Shown one piece after another: positions 8,503 to 16,770 of a stretch of 64,000 nt of DNA (position 1 is its first letter; the number at the start of each line of letters is the position of its first letter). Origin of the DNA: Aquimarina acroporae. Its GTDB lineage: Bacteria > Bacteroidota > Bacteroidia > Flavobacteriales > Flavobacteriaceae. The notes beneath the pieces are model-generated. The model ran no database searches and was not told where the DNA came from. It was given only the letters and a program-made list of their open reading frames with translations. The stretch is from the NCBI RefSeq assembly GCF_023195925.1, contig NZ_JALPRE010000007.1:434001-498000 (forward strand), in the 5' to 3' direction. The position numbers were made by a program, and so were the translations under genes.

Positions 8503-9537
8503 TTAATTTTCTAACATTTCACCCCGCAAAGAGGTTTCATATATGGTTTTAAGCACTTTAAGCGGTAAGTTTTCTCCCAGCAAATACATTAGTTTTGCCA
8601 CCGCAGCCTCTGTAGTAATGTCTTTTCCAGATATTACCCCTATCTTTTTTAGGGCAACACTAGTATCATATTTCCCCATTTCTACACTCCCACCAGAACA
8701 CTGAGTAACGTTTACAATAGGAATTCCTTTTTTTATCACTCCAGACAGCATATCGACAAACCATTTTTTTGTAGTAGTATTCCCGGCGCCATAAGTTTCT
8801 AAGATTACTCCTTTAACCTGCTCCATAGAAAATATACCTTTTAAAATACTCTCATTAATTCCAGGAAACATTTTAACTACTACTATATTATTATCAAAAT
8901 GAGTATGATAAACCATTTTCTTTCTTCGGTTTACCTTCCTTAAAAAAGCAGTATTAATCTTTAGATGCACCCCAGACTCTACTAAAGGAGGGTAATTAAG
9001 TGATTGAAATGCTTCAAAATGCTCAGCATTGATCTTGGTTGTTCTATTGGCCCGTAAGAGCTTATATTCAAAATACAAACCTACTTCGGTAATCTCGGGT
9101 TTTCCCTTTTTCTGAAGAGCAGCAATTTGTACTGCGGTAATAAGATTTTCTTTGGCATCGGTTCTAAGATCACCAATAGGCAATTGCGAACCAGTAAAAA
9201 TGATAGGTTTACTTAGGTTTTCAAACATAAAACTTATAGCCGAAGCAGTATAAGACATAGTATCACTGCCATGTAATACCACAAAGCCATCATAGATATT
9301 GTAATTTTCGTTGATGATATCTCCCAACTCCTTCCATCGTTCTACGTTCATATCTGAAGAATCGATTGGCTCGTCAAAGCTCACAGTACTTATGGTACAG
9401 TCTAGAAGCTTTAACTCAGGAATTTTCAATAACAATTGATCAAAATCAAAAGCCACTAATGCTCCTGTTTCGAAATTCTTAATCATACCAATAGTTCCTC
9501 CGGTATAAATAAGTAATATGTTTGGATTACTGCTCAT
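8503..9537 (-). CDS. ansA: Type I L-asparaginase
   Basis: 344 residues from the ATG at 9537; an in-frame TTG at 9552 would add five residues. It hydrolyses asparagine to aspartate and ammonia. The first threonine site is in IYTGGTIGMI near the N-terminus and the second in VLHGSDTM, with the FTGSQLP and DAKENL segments of the family following. There is no signal peptide, so it is the cytoplasmic type I enzyme. It is next to tatD on the same strand. Confidence 0.95.
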   Translation of the reverse strand: MSSNPNILLIYTGGTIGMIKNFETGALVAFDFDQLLLKIPELKLLDCTISTVSFDEPIDSSDMNVERWKELGDIINENYNIYDGFVVLHGSDTMSYTASAISFMFENLSKPIIFTGSQLPIGDLRTDAKENLITAVQIAALQKKGKPEITEVGLYFEYKLLRANRTTKINAEHFEAFQSLNYPPLVESGVHLKINTAFLRKVNRRKKMVYHTHFDNNIVVVKMFPGINESILKGIFSMEQVKGVILETYGAGNTTTKKWFVDMLSGVIKKGIPIVNVTQCSGGSVEMGKYDTSVALKKIGVISGKDITTEAAVAKLMYLLGENLPLKVLKTIYETSLRGEMLEN

Positions 9538-9576
9538 ACGACAAATGAACAAAATTTAAGTCAAATTCGATTTATT

Positions 9577-10365
9577 TTAAATCCCAAATATATCTTTTGA
9601 ATTTTGGGTAGTAACCGCCGCAATTTCGTCTAATGGTTTTTGATAGATAGTGGCTAACTTTTCTAATACATTGATAATATATGAGCTCTCATTTCTTTTT
9701 CCTCTAAATGGGGTTGGAGCCAAATAAGGTGCATCGGTCTCTACAACAATATGCTCTAGCGGAATTTGGTCTAAAAACTTATCTATTTTACCATTTTTGA
9801 AAGTAACCACTCCGCCAATACCTAGTTTCATATTATATCCAATGGCGCGATGCGCATCTTCGATAGTACCGGTAAAACAATGAAAAATCCCAAAAAGGCC
9901 CTCTCCTTTTTCAGATTCTAAAACCTCAAAAATTTCTTCAAAAGATTCTCTACAATGTATAACAATAGGTAACTGATATTTTTTGGCAAGTCTAATCTGA
10001 TATCTAAAGGCTTCTTTTTGTTGCTCCAAAAAGGTTTTATCCCAATACAAATCGATTCCTATCTCACCTACAGCATAGAATGTTTTACCTGATTCCTGCT
10101 GCAATCGTTTTTCTAATTCTTCCTCAACATGATCTAATTCTTCCTTATAATTCTCTTTTACATGTGTAGGATGCAACCCCATCATCAAAAACACATTTTC
10201 GGGGTATTTTGATTCAATAGCATACATCGCCTGAGTATATGAAGAGTCTATTGCAGGTACAAAAAAACGGGTTACCCCATTTTCAATGGCACGTTGCATC
10301 ATTTCATCTTGATCTTCATCAAAAGATTCACTATAAATATGGGTGTGAGTATCGGTTATTTTCAT
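9577..10365 (-). CDS. tatD: TatD-family metal-dependent DNase/hydrolase
   Basis: 262 residues from the ATG at 10365; an upstream TTG at 10398 adds an unlikely 11-residue tail. The TIM-barrel metal ligands of the family are all visible: DTHTH at the N-terminus, GEIGID (Glu), VIHCRES (His), FHCFTG (His) and ETDAPYLAP (Asp). Family members have Mg-dependent 3'-5' exonuclease activity in DNA repair and quality control. It lies 39 bp upstream of ansA and may be co-transcribed with it. Confidence 0.95.
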   Translation of the reverse strand: MKITDTHTHIYSESFDEDQDEMMQRAIENGVTRFFVPAIDSSYTQAMYAIESKYPENVFLMMGLHPTHVKENYKEELDHVEEELEKRLQQESGKTFYAVGEIGIDLYWDKTFLEQQKEAFRYQIRLAKKYQLPIVIHCRESFEEIFEVLESEKGEGLFGIFHCFTGTIEDAHRAIGYNMKLGIGGVVTFKNGKIDKFLDQIPLEHIVVETDAPYLAPTPFRGKRNESSYIINVLEKLATIYQKPLDEIAAVTTQNSKDIFGI

Positions 10366-10428
10366 GCGGCAAAAGTAACTAAATTTCACCTTTACCAAAC
10401 AGTGACAATGTCAAATTTGAAGTATTAC

Positions 10429-10716
10429 TTATACGATACTAATAATACGACCTAAAGGAATTATGGTAGACTGTTTTAATATGACTGATTTGTCGGTTAT
10501 TCCCCAAATTGTGCTTTCTACCTCTTTAACCCCTTCATCATCAGCAAAAACAATTTTCACTTTCTGCTGTTCCAGATTACCCAATTGCAATCCCCTCGAC
10601 AATTTTCTATACCGATCTCGCTTTGCTTTTTCACTTCTTAGCACCTCTTTTTGTGGAAAGTGCAGAAATTTGATTTCCTCTTTTTCGATACGTTCTACAG
10701 GGTTAATCGCTTCCAT
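10429..10716 (-). CDS. Small conserved flavobacterial protein, function unknown
   Basis: 95 residues, soluble and strongly basic in the first half (KEEIKFLHFPQKEVLRSEKAK...), with a beta-rich C-terminus (WGITDKSVILKQSTIIPLGRI) resembling a small barrel or Sm-like strand pattern, though no family could be named. It has no signal peptide. It lies 63 bp upstream of tatD on the same strand, so it may begin that operon. I believe close homologues are widespread in Flavobacteriia, but this is recall only. Confidence 0.75.
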   Translation of the reverse strand: MEAINPVERIEKEEIKFLHFPQKEVLRSEKAKRDRYRKLSRGLQLGNLEQQKVKIVFADDEGVKEVESTIWGITDKSVILKQSTIIPLGRIISIV

Positions 10717-10770
10717 ATATTTATTTTAAGTTGGTTGTTAAAACACTATTGTGATGTAACTACTTAAAAT

Positions 10771-10790
10771 ACAGTATTTTAAAATACTGT
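10771..10790. repeat. 20-bp perfect palindrome
   Basis: ACAGTATTTTAAAATACTGT is a perfect inverted repeat without a loop, between the end of the anti-sigma gene (10843) and the start of the small gene at 10716. It could be an operator for a dimeric regulator or a weak terminator for the sigma operon. The sequence alone does not decide. Confidence 0.6.
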
Positions 10791-10842
10791 TGCGCTAAAA
10801 TATTGTTAAATAACAATTAACGGTTCAAAAAACGATGGCATA

Positions 10843-11583
10843 TCATTCTAATTTTTTCAAGAGTTTTTGAGCAGTATCGTAGTCTTCAGACTGTTCTGGA
10901 ATACCTTTTAGCAATAACATACACTCTTCATATTTTTCTTGTTTCAACTGGTTTAAAGCTTCAAACCATTGCGCTTTGTATTTGTATGCAGAGTTTCCAT
11001 TAAGCAATGCTCCAAAGACCTGGGTTGCCATATCGAATTTATCTTGCTCCAAAAGTGCTATCCCATAATAATACTGAAACTCTGTATTATTAGCATCTTT
11101 CTTCAATAAACGGTCCAAATATGTCTCCGCTGTAGCAAAATCTTTAGCATTGAAAGCATTTTCGGCTCCTTTAATATCTTCTTCGGCTGTTGCTCTCTCA
11201 ACAATTGACAATTCTGGGATATTTGCAAAATCGGTATATGAAGGATTACCAGGATTTAGAAAATATATTCCAAAAAGAATAGCTACACTAGCTGCTGCGG
11301 CATAGGACCAAACAGGTAGCTTAATCACTTTTGATTTTTTTACAGGTGTAGTGTTTTCAGTATACGTATCTCCAATTTGTTTAAGGTTCTTTTTTAAATT
11401 TGATAGTTCCTGCTCGGCATTAAGGGTCGTATCTAAATGTGAATGCAATTCTTGATACAGCCTAAGCTCTTCCTGAAGCGTTGCATCTTCATTCAACATT
11501 TTATCGAATTCAGTCTTTTCTTCTGCAGAAAGTTCTTCACTGCAATATTTTTCAAATAATTCATATTTTTCTTCTGGGGTCAT
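10843..11583 (-). CDS. TPR-containing anti-sigma factor-like membrane protein
   Basis: 246 residues. The N-terminal 40 residues (MTPEEKYELFEKYCSEELSAEE...) resemble the cytoplasmic sigma-binding part of zinc-finger-type anti-sigma factors, but without the full HxxxCxxC signature. One membrane helix lies at about 94-112. The periplasmic C-terminus (about 130-246) has TPR-like helices (ATAEEDIKGAENAFNAKDFA...YYYGIALLEQDKFDMA). The start overlaps the stop of the ECF sigma gene by four bases (ATGA), so the two are translationally coupled. Inference: it holds the sigma factor at the membrane and releases it on an envelope signal. Confidence 0.8.
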   Translation of the reverse strand: MTPEEKYELFEKYCSEELSAEEKTEFDKMLNEDATLQEELRLYQELHSHLDTTLNAEQELSNLKKNLKQIGDTYTENTTPVKKSKVIKLPVWSYAAAASVAILFGIYFLNPGNPSYTDFANIPELSIVERATAEEDIKGAENAFNAKDFATAETYLDRLLKKDANNTEFQYYYGIALLEQDKFDMATQVFGALLNGNSAYKYKAQWFEALNQLKQEKYEECMLLLKGIPEQSEDYDTAQKLLKKLE

Positions 11584-12167
11584 AACAAATGCTTTAGTTG
11601 ATTAAACTTAGGAGCTTCTTGTACCAACTGTGTTAACTGACCAATACATAAAGACTTCTTTTTACGAACATACCCATAGGATTGTCCTAATTTTTGTGCT
11701 ACTTCCTCCATTGATTTTATCGTAAAAGTAGCTTTCAGCAATTCTTTACAAGCCTTTCCTAATTGATCAAACATTTCGGTAAATAATTCATGTTTCGCTT
11801 CAAACAACGCTGTTTCTTCAGCAAAACGTGCGCTCTCGTCATCTATAGATACAACGCCCTCGTTAATTGTTACCTCATTATTCGATTTTTTTTTCAACTC
11901 ATTGATCCACTTACGTTTACACAACAAAAAGAAATATGCATCAAAAGGACAAGTAAGCTTTAATCCTTTTTCTTTGGCTTGCTTGTACAACACTATTAGC
12001 GTCTCCTGAATAATATCTTTGGCTTGGGTCTCATTTCCACTATTCTTTTTGATATACCCAATTACCTTGGGCGCAAACTTCTGATAAATCTCGGTGAGTA
12101 TAGCCGTATCATTTTGCAGTAATGCATCAATATACTTTTGATCGGCATGTGGTTTGGTATTCCCCAT
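11580..12167 (-). CDS. ECF-type RNA polymerase sigma-70 factor
   Basis: 195 residues with region 2 at about 10-95 (IYQKFAPKVIGYIKK, QAKDIIQETLIVLYK) and a region 4 helix-turn-helix at about 140-190 (SMEEVAQKLGQSYGYVRKKK). It lacks regions 1 and 3, as ECF sigma factors do. It is first in a two-gene operon with its presumed anti-sigma factor. The divergent neighbour at 12274 and the gene at 13471 share a GGGTAAC-N17-GATWTGA motif that is a plausible promoter for this factor. No copy of that motif precedes the sigma gene itself. Confidence 0.9.
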   Translation of the reverse strand: MGNTKPHADQKYIDALLQNDTAILTEIYQKFAPKVIGYIKKNSGNETQAKDIIQETLIVLYKQAKEKGLKLTCPFDAYFFLLCKRKWINELKKKSNNEVTINEGVVSIDDESARFAEETALFEAKHELFTEMFDQLGKACKELLKATFTIKSMEEVAQKLGQSYGYVRKKKSLCIGQLTQLVQEAPKFNQLKHLL

Positions 12168-12213
12168 AAATACTTGGTTAGCGCATCTAATTTAAAAAAA
12201 GTTTCAAGAACTA

Positions 12214-12244
12214 GGGTAACAAAAAAATAAAGCTATTGATATGA
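12214..12244 (+). promoter_or_regulatory. Putative ECF sigma promoter of the first lipoprotein gene
   Basis: GGGTAAC at 12214-12220, 17 bp, then GATATGA at 12238-12244, ending 29 bp before the ATG at 12274. The same two boxes with the same spacing occur before the gene at 13471. GGTAAC-like -35 boxes are common for ECF sigma factors, and one is encoded next door. The assignment is an inference. Confidence 0.55.
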
Positions 12245-12273
12245 TATCATAAAGAACAAAAATTCAAAAAATT

Positions 12274-13314
12274 ATGAAAGCAATGAACATTAGCCTTGCA
12301 TCGCTAAAAAACAGTAAGGATGCAATAAAATTTTTGACCAATTTCCTTTTTTTAACACTTACTACCTTACTACTAATAAGTTGTAAAAATGACGATAATG
12401 AAATTCCGTTTCAAGAAATTATTAATGGTGAAGAATTAGCCCAATCGATAAAAGACCAACGGGAAAACGCAAAACAAACCACAACCATAAGTGCAGCCTC
12501 TGGTGGAGAAGTATACGGTACTGAGGGTACTATACTGTATTTCCCTCCTAATAGTTTTACAGATCAAGATGGAAATCTAGTTACCGGTGCTGTGACCATA
12601 GAACTTATTGAAATCTATGACAAGGCTAAAATGGCACTTACCAAAATGCCGACCAATGGTAAACGCCCCAATGGTGATGTAGAAACCTTGGTTTCTGGTG
12701 GTGAATTTTTTGTAAACGCTCAACAAGATGGGGAACAACTTGAGCTTAACAATCCTTTTCAACTATTTGCTCCTACCGATGAGTTTAATGATCAAATGGC
12801 GCTTTTTACAGGAGCAGATAACGACTGTGATGAGACTGATCTTGACTGCGATGTGGTTTGGGAAGAAGAAGAAGAAGATGGCGACCTGGAAGCTATTCAA
12901 AGAGAAGGTCCTAACGGCATGGGAGTTACCTTCTATATGGGGCTAGCCAGTAATTTTGGATGGACCAATATCGATCGTTGGTATAGTGACCCGAGACCTA
13001 AAACTGTACTTTCTGTAGATCCGCCAGAAGGATACGACAACACCAACTCCAATGTGTATATCTCTTATGATGGAGAGCCAACTGCATTGGCATTATTAGA
13101 CATCTATGATCCTGATACTGGTTTGTTTTCTGAACATTATGGATTAATCCCTATCGGGTTAGAAATACATATCATTTTTGTAACGGTACAAAATGGAGAT
13201 TATCTCTATGCCATTCAACCCGCTACAGTAGAAGAAGATCATATCGAAGTTATTGGAACCACTTCTGTAGCTACCGAAGCGGAACTGGTTGCACTTATCA
13301 ATAATCTACCTTAA
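12274..13314 (+). CDS. Lipoprotein with ZU5-like N-terminal domain, function unknown
   Basis: 346 residues. The signal sequence ends in a lipobox (LLIS-C37), so the protein is probably anchored in the outer membrane. After it comes a beta-rich module (GGEVYGTEGTILYFPPNSF...) that looks like the ZU5-type pattern of a Gly-rich strand followed by a proline turn; this is a weak resemblance. A highly acidic stretch lies at about residues 185-210 (DCDETDLDCDVVWEEEEEDG). No catalytic motif was found. It is divergent from the ECF sigma gene and preceded by a putative ECF promoter. It is probably a target of that regulator. Confidence 0.8.
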   Translation: MKAMNISLASLKNSKDAIKFLTNFLFLTLTTLLLISCKNDDNEIPFQEIINGEELAQSIKDQRENAKQTTTISAASGGEVYGTEGTILYFPPNSFTDQDGNLVTGAVTIELIEIYDKAKMALTKMPTNGKRPNGDVETLVSGGEFFVNAQQDGEQLELNNPFQLFAPTDEFNDQMALFTGADNDCDETDLDCDVVWEEEEEDGDLEAIQREGPNGMGVTFYMGLASNFGWTNIDRWYSDPRPKTVLSVDPPEGYDNTNSNVYISYDGEPTALALLDIYDPDTGLFSEHYGLIPIGLEIHIIFVTVQNGDYLYAIQPATVEEDHIEVIGTTSVATEAELVALINNLP

Positions 13315-13370
13315 AAAATACTGGAATATGTTTATAGGTTAACGGGGGTTACGACATATTCGAGTGTACA

Positions 13371-13402
13371 TTCCGGAAGCATCGTCTTCCGGAATTTTTT
13401 TT
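13371..13402 (+). terminator. Intrinsic terminator after the first lipoprotein gene
   Basis: A 9-bp perfect stem TTCCGGAAG / CTTCCGGAA with a CATCGT loop, followed by eight T. It ends transcription of the gene stopping at 13314 and separates it from the next promoter-like motif at 13421. Confidence 0.9.
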
Positions 13403-13420
13403 GAGAAAATTTCAAAAAAA

Positions 13421-13451
13421 GGGTAACAAAATACTAAGCGAATTGATTTGA
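13421..13451 (+). promoter_or_regulatory. Putative ECF sigma promoter of the serine hydrolase gene
   Basis: GGGTAAC at 13421-13427, 17 bp, then GATTTGA at 13445-13451, ending 19 bp before the ATG at 13471. It matches the motif at 12214-12244 in both boxes and exact spacing, and both copies also share ATT just before GAT and TTTCAA 12-13 bp upstream. Confidence 0.55.
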
Positions 13452-13470
13452 GTATAGAAAAACAAAAATC

Positions 13471-14694
13471 ATGAGAACAAAGAATACAACCATTACATTA
13501 CCAAACAACAGTAGGAATGTAAAACAACGATTACTGATTCACTTATTTTTTTTAACGATTTCAATTCTTGCACTAACCAGTTGCGAGACAGACGACGGCA
13601 TTACCGATATTCAAACCAATACTCCAGTATTTGATCTGGATCAATTTGAACAAAACATCATTAATTATGTTGAAGCAGGAGGTAATAGCCCCGTAGGATG
13701 GGCATACACTATAAGCGTTAATGGAAACCTGGCAAAATCTAATACCTATGGGCAAGCAAGAACCTCAACAGATGGCGCTATGAATTTTTCGTTAAACAAG
13801 GAGATTAATATCGCCAGTGTTTCCAAATTCTATACCGCTATTGGAGTAATGCAATTATTAGAAGCCAATGATTTAACCATAGAAGACAATATTGCAAATT
13901 GGCTACCAGATTCCTGGACTCAAGGACCAGGTGTAGACCAACTTACTTTTAAAGATTTACTAAAACATGAATCGGGATTACAAAGTACCAATAATAATTT
14001 TGACACTACTCTTGGATACGAAGGGCTTAAAGATTGTATCGAAACCGGGGTAGTAAATTCTAAAACTCGTAACTATTTAAATGTGAATTTTGCACTTTTC
14101 CGAGTATTGATTCCTTCTCTATGGAGTGCGATAAGTAATAATGCCATAGATATTGAAAATGACAATAACACTCAATTTATGTACTTGTTATATATGCAAG
14201 AACATATTTTTGACCGTCTTTCTTTACCTCTGGTAGGTTGTTTCCCAGAGGACCGAGAAACATCTACGCTATACTATAATGTAAACGACCCAGACAATAA
14301 TACCGCAGGGCAATATTACGGAAGTTGGAACAACAAAGCTGGTGGTGGCGGTTATTTTATGAGTATTCTTGAAATGGCTAAGGTAAATGCGTTTTTTGAA
14401 CATACAGAAATATTGGTTAACAAAGAACAGCGAGATATTATGAAACTGCACCGTTTAGGAATGGACCGCGCTGATGCTGGAGATGAAATTCATGGAAATT
14501 ACTACGGAAAAGCTGGATCTATTGGTTCCAGTAGTGATCCTTCAATCTCACAAGGCGTGCGCACACAAATGGTAATGTTCCCGGTAAATGGAGTAGATTG
14601 TGTGATCGTCATGAACTCCCAAGGAGTAACCTTACAAAATACAACAAGCTTACGCCAAATGATTTATGATGCTTATAATGATGCGTGGCAATAA
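13471..14694 (+). CDS. Serine hydrolase lipoprotein, beta-lactamase/PBP-like
   Basis: 407 residues. The signal sequence ends in a lipobox (LALTS-C38). The class C beta-lactamase/DD-peptidase fold is marked by S116-V-S-K119 (INIASVSKFYTA), a YLNVNF element near 195-200 that fits the Y-x-N position, a Gly-rich GGGGYF turn and a GKAGS segment in place of K-T/S-G. Members cleave beta-lactams, peptidoglycan peptides or esters; the substrate cannot be predicted. As a lipoprotein it acts in the periplasm or at the cell surface. It sits after a putative ECF promoter. Confidence 0.88.
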   Translation: MRTKNTTITLPNNSRNVKQRLLIHLFFLTISILALTSCETDDGITDIQTNTPVFDLDQFEQNIINYVEAGGNSPVGWAYTISVNGNLAKSNTYGQARTSTDGAMNFSLNKEINIASVSKFYTAIGVMQLLEANDLTIEDNIANWLPDSWTQGPGVDQLTFKDLLKHESGLQSTNNNFDTTLGYEGLKDCIETGVVNSKTRNYLNVNFALFRVLIPSLWSAISNNAIDIENDNNTQFMYLLYMQEHIFDRLSLPLVGCFPEDRETSTLYYNVNDPDNNTAGQYYGSWNNKAGGGGYFMSILEMAKVNAFFEHTEILVNKEQRDIMKLHRLGMDRADAGDEIHGNYYGKAGSIGSSSDPSISQGVRTQMVMFPVNGVDCVIVMNSQGVTLQNTTSLRQMIYDAYNDAWQ

Positions 14695-14716
14695 TTAACA
14701 GATTAACACCAATTAA

Positions 14717-14742
14717 AATCCAGGAGCGCTTTCTCCTGGATT
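14717..14742 (+). terminator. Hairpin after the serine hydrolase gene
   Basis: A 10-bp perfect stem AATCCAGGAG / CTCCTGGATT with a CGCTTT loop, 22 bp past the stop codon. There is no proper T run after it, so termination may be leaky and let transcription into the PKD gene at 14791. Confidence 0.55.
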
Positions 14743-14790
14743 CTAACAGTTTAACTTTTTACTTATCTTTAGTAACTACAAACAAAAATC

Positions 14791-16770
14791 ATGAGGGGTC
14801 TTTTAATGCTTTACATAGGAATTCTAATTTTTCCATTCCTAAGTTTTTCACAGATTCGAACCAACGATACCATTCCCAGAATCGCACCTATATCGTATGA
14901 CATTGATGGAAACCAGGTTACTTTTGGTGCCGAAATGCCTCCGCTCAACCAAATAGCGGGTGCTCCTAAAGCCTTTTACACCTACTATTGGGAGTTTGGA
15001 GATGGTAATTATAGCTTTCAGCAAAACCCAAAACACACCTATACCAAATCAGGAACCTACAACGCCAAACTCTGGTCCACAAACAACTATGACAACGGCA
15101 AACCTCCTGAAAGCCGTCCCAGATCAGTAACCATTGACAATAGCCTAGATGAAGCTTCAACATCATCTACCTCTTTATTTACCGAAGACGAAGATTTATT
15201 AATTCGTCGAAATCGAGAACCGATCCCCGATCAGGAAATGGTATTGGTAACCAGCTATAAAAACAACAACAATTATGTGTCGAGCGGTAAACTTTACTTG
15301 TTTTACAATGACTACCAATTTAAAAATAACAATTTTGTACTGTCCGATACCAGACTTCATCATGGGGAACGTATAGTGCCACTTAATGCGATTTCAGAAG
15401 TACTTCCAGAAAATGATGATCATACCTTATTGGCATCTTCTTCCTCTACATTGCATCGAAACACTCTTTTTGTACAGGACACCACCAAAAGACGAAACCT
15501 TCCGCTCACTTTAGAAGAATCTAAAGCGTTGTACCGAGATTATCAGGTTATCGAATTTAATGATATGCAACCGGGTGAAGAACGTAATATTTTTAGAACA
15601 CTTCGAACCACTCCCGAGATGATAAAAGACACAAGCGCTATCGTCACATTACGAAGTGTTTATGTTCCTGATGACAACTTTGACAACCATACCGTAAAAG
15701 ACACCGAAATGGAGATCGTTACCTCTCATGATCCCAATAAAATGTCGTCTAATGGTTGGTTAATGAATTATCGATTGGTACGTTTTAAACGTCTTAAATT
15801 TAAAGTACGATTTCAGAATAACGGCGAAGGCCCGGCAAATACCATTAGGTTAGAGTCTGATACCCCTGAAATGTTTGATAAATCTACATTACGCATCGAA
15901 GGCATGTACCCAGAATGCCCTATTTGCCCAAAAGAACGGGAAGTAAATTATAGTTGTCTAGATACCATTTTGAAGAAAGATAAAATCATTTTTCAGTTTA
16001 ATAGAATCTACCTTCCTGGCAGCCAGCAAAAAAATGTGGCTGAAATTGATTCTACCAAGGGGTTTGTAAAGTATTCTATGAAATTCGGAAAGGATTTTCA
16101 TAAGAAAAAAACCAGAAGCAAAACCGCAATCTATTTCGATAAAAACGAACCCATTATTACCAATTATGCTGCTACCCGATTTATTCCCGGCATTTCTATT
16201 GGTGCCAAAGCGGGATATATTATCGTTCCCGAACTCGACAACCAACGTGAATACTTTGTAGGCGCGACATTATCGCCGTTTAAATCGTATCGTGCCTACT
16301 ACCAAGCAGAGCTTATGTTTTCATCATCATCTCATGACGAAATACGTAATTTTGAGGGAGTCACGACCAATCCAGACGGATCACAAACGGTAATTCAGTT
16401 TTCAGAATTGAATCAGTTTAACAATATTACCGTATACGCTGTTCCTGGTTCGGTGCGATATAACTTTAATAACTTTTTTGCCATGGGAGCTGGAGCACAA
16501 CTAAAGTTAGATATGAGCAATGCCAATGATCAGGAAACCACGGGTGAGGCTTTTATTAGAGATAATAACGGTATTTTAACCCCTAACCCAGATCTTAATT
16601 CTTTTACTACAGAAGATATAAAAGATAGCTTTGTAAATGCCCAAGCAGGAATATTTGTAGGCTTTAATCTAGGTACAGTACGAATAGGACCCAGTTTAGG
16701 GGTACGATATGTTTATAATTTTGATGCACCCAACTCTCAAATTCAATTGTATGGCATCTGGAAGTTTTAG
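14791..16770 (+). CDS. Exported PKD-domain protein with a beta-rich C-terminal part
   Basis: 659 residues. A signal peptide covers about 1-21. A PKD domain lies at about 50-95 (YYWEFGDGNYSFQQNPKHTY...SGTYNAKLW). A second immunoglobulin-like unit at about 310-370 (HDPNKMSSNGWLMNYRL...FKVRFQNNGEGPANTIRLES) resembles the conserved-repeat modules of large Bacteroidota surface proteins. The last 200 residues are strand-rich with aromatic ends (YVVPGSVRYNFNNFFAMGAG; PSLGVRYVYNF), suggesting an outer-membrane barrel. The stop lies 20 bp inside the CHAT gene, so the two are co-transcribed. No enzymatic motif was found. Confidence 0.8.
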   Translation: MRGLLMLYIGILIFPFLSFSQIRTNDTIPRIAPISYDIDGNQVTFGAEMPPLNQIAGAPKAFYTYYWEFGDGNYSFQQNPKHTYTKSGTYNAKLWSTNNYDNGKPPESRPRSVTIDNSLDEASTSSTSLFTEDEDLLIRRNREPIPDQEMVLVTSYKNNNNYVSSGKLYLFYNDYQFKNNNFVLSDTRLHHGERIVPLNAISEVLPENDDHTLLASSSSTLHRNTLFVQDTTKRRNLPLTLEESKALYRDYQVIEFNDMQPGEERNIFRTLRTTPEMIKDTSAIVTLRSVYVPDDNFDNHTVKDTEMEIVTSHDPNKMSSNGWLMNYRLVRFKRLKFKVRFQNNGEGPANTIRLESDTPEMFDKSTLRIEGMYPECPICPKEREVNYSCLDTILKKDKIIFQFNRIYLPGSQQKNVAEIDSTKGFVKYSMKFGKDFHKKKTRSKTAIYFDKNEPIITNYAATRFIPGISIGAKAGYIIVPELDNQREYFVGATLSPFKSYRAYYQAELMFSSSSHDEIRNFEGVTTNPDGSQTVIQFSELNQFNNITVYAVPGSVRYNFNNFFAMGAGAQLKLDMSNANDQETTGEAFIRDNNGILTPNPDLNSFTTEDIKDSFVNAQAGIFVGFNLGTVRIGPSLGVRYVYNFDAPNSQIQLYGIWKF

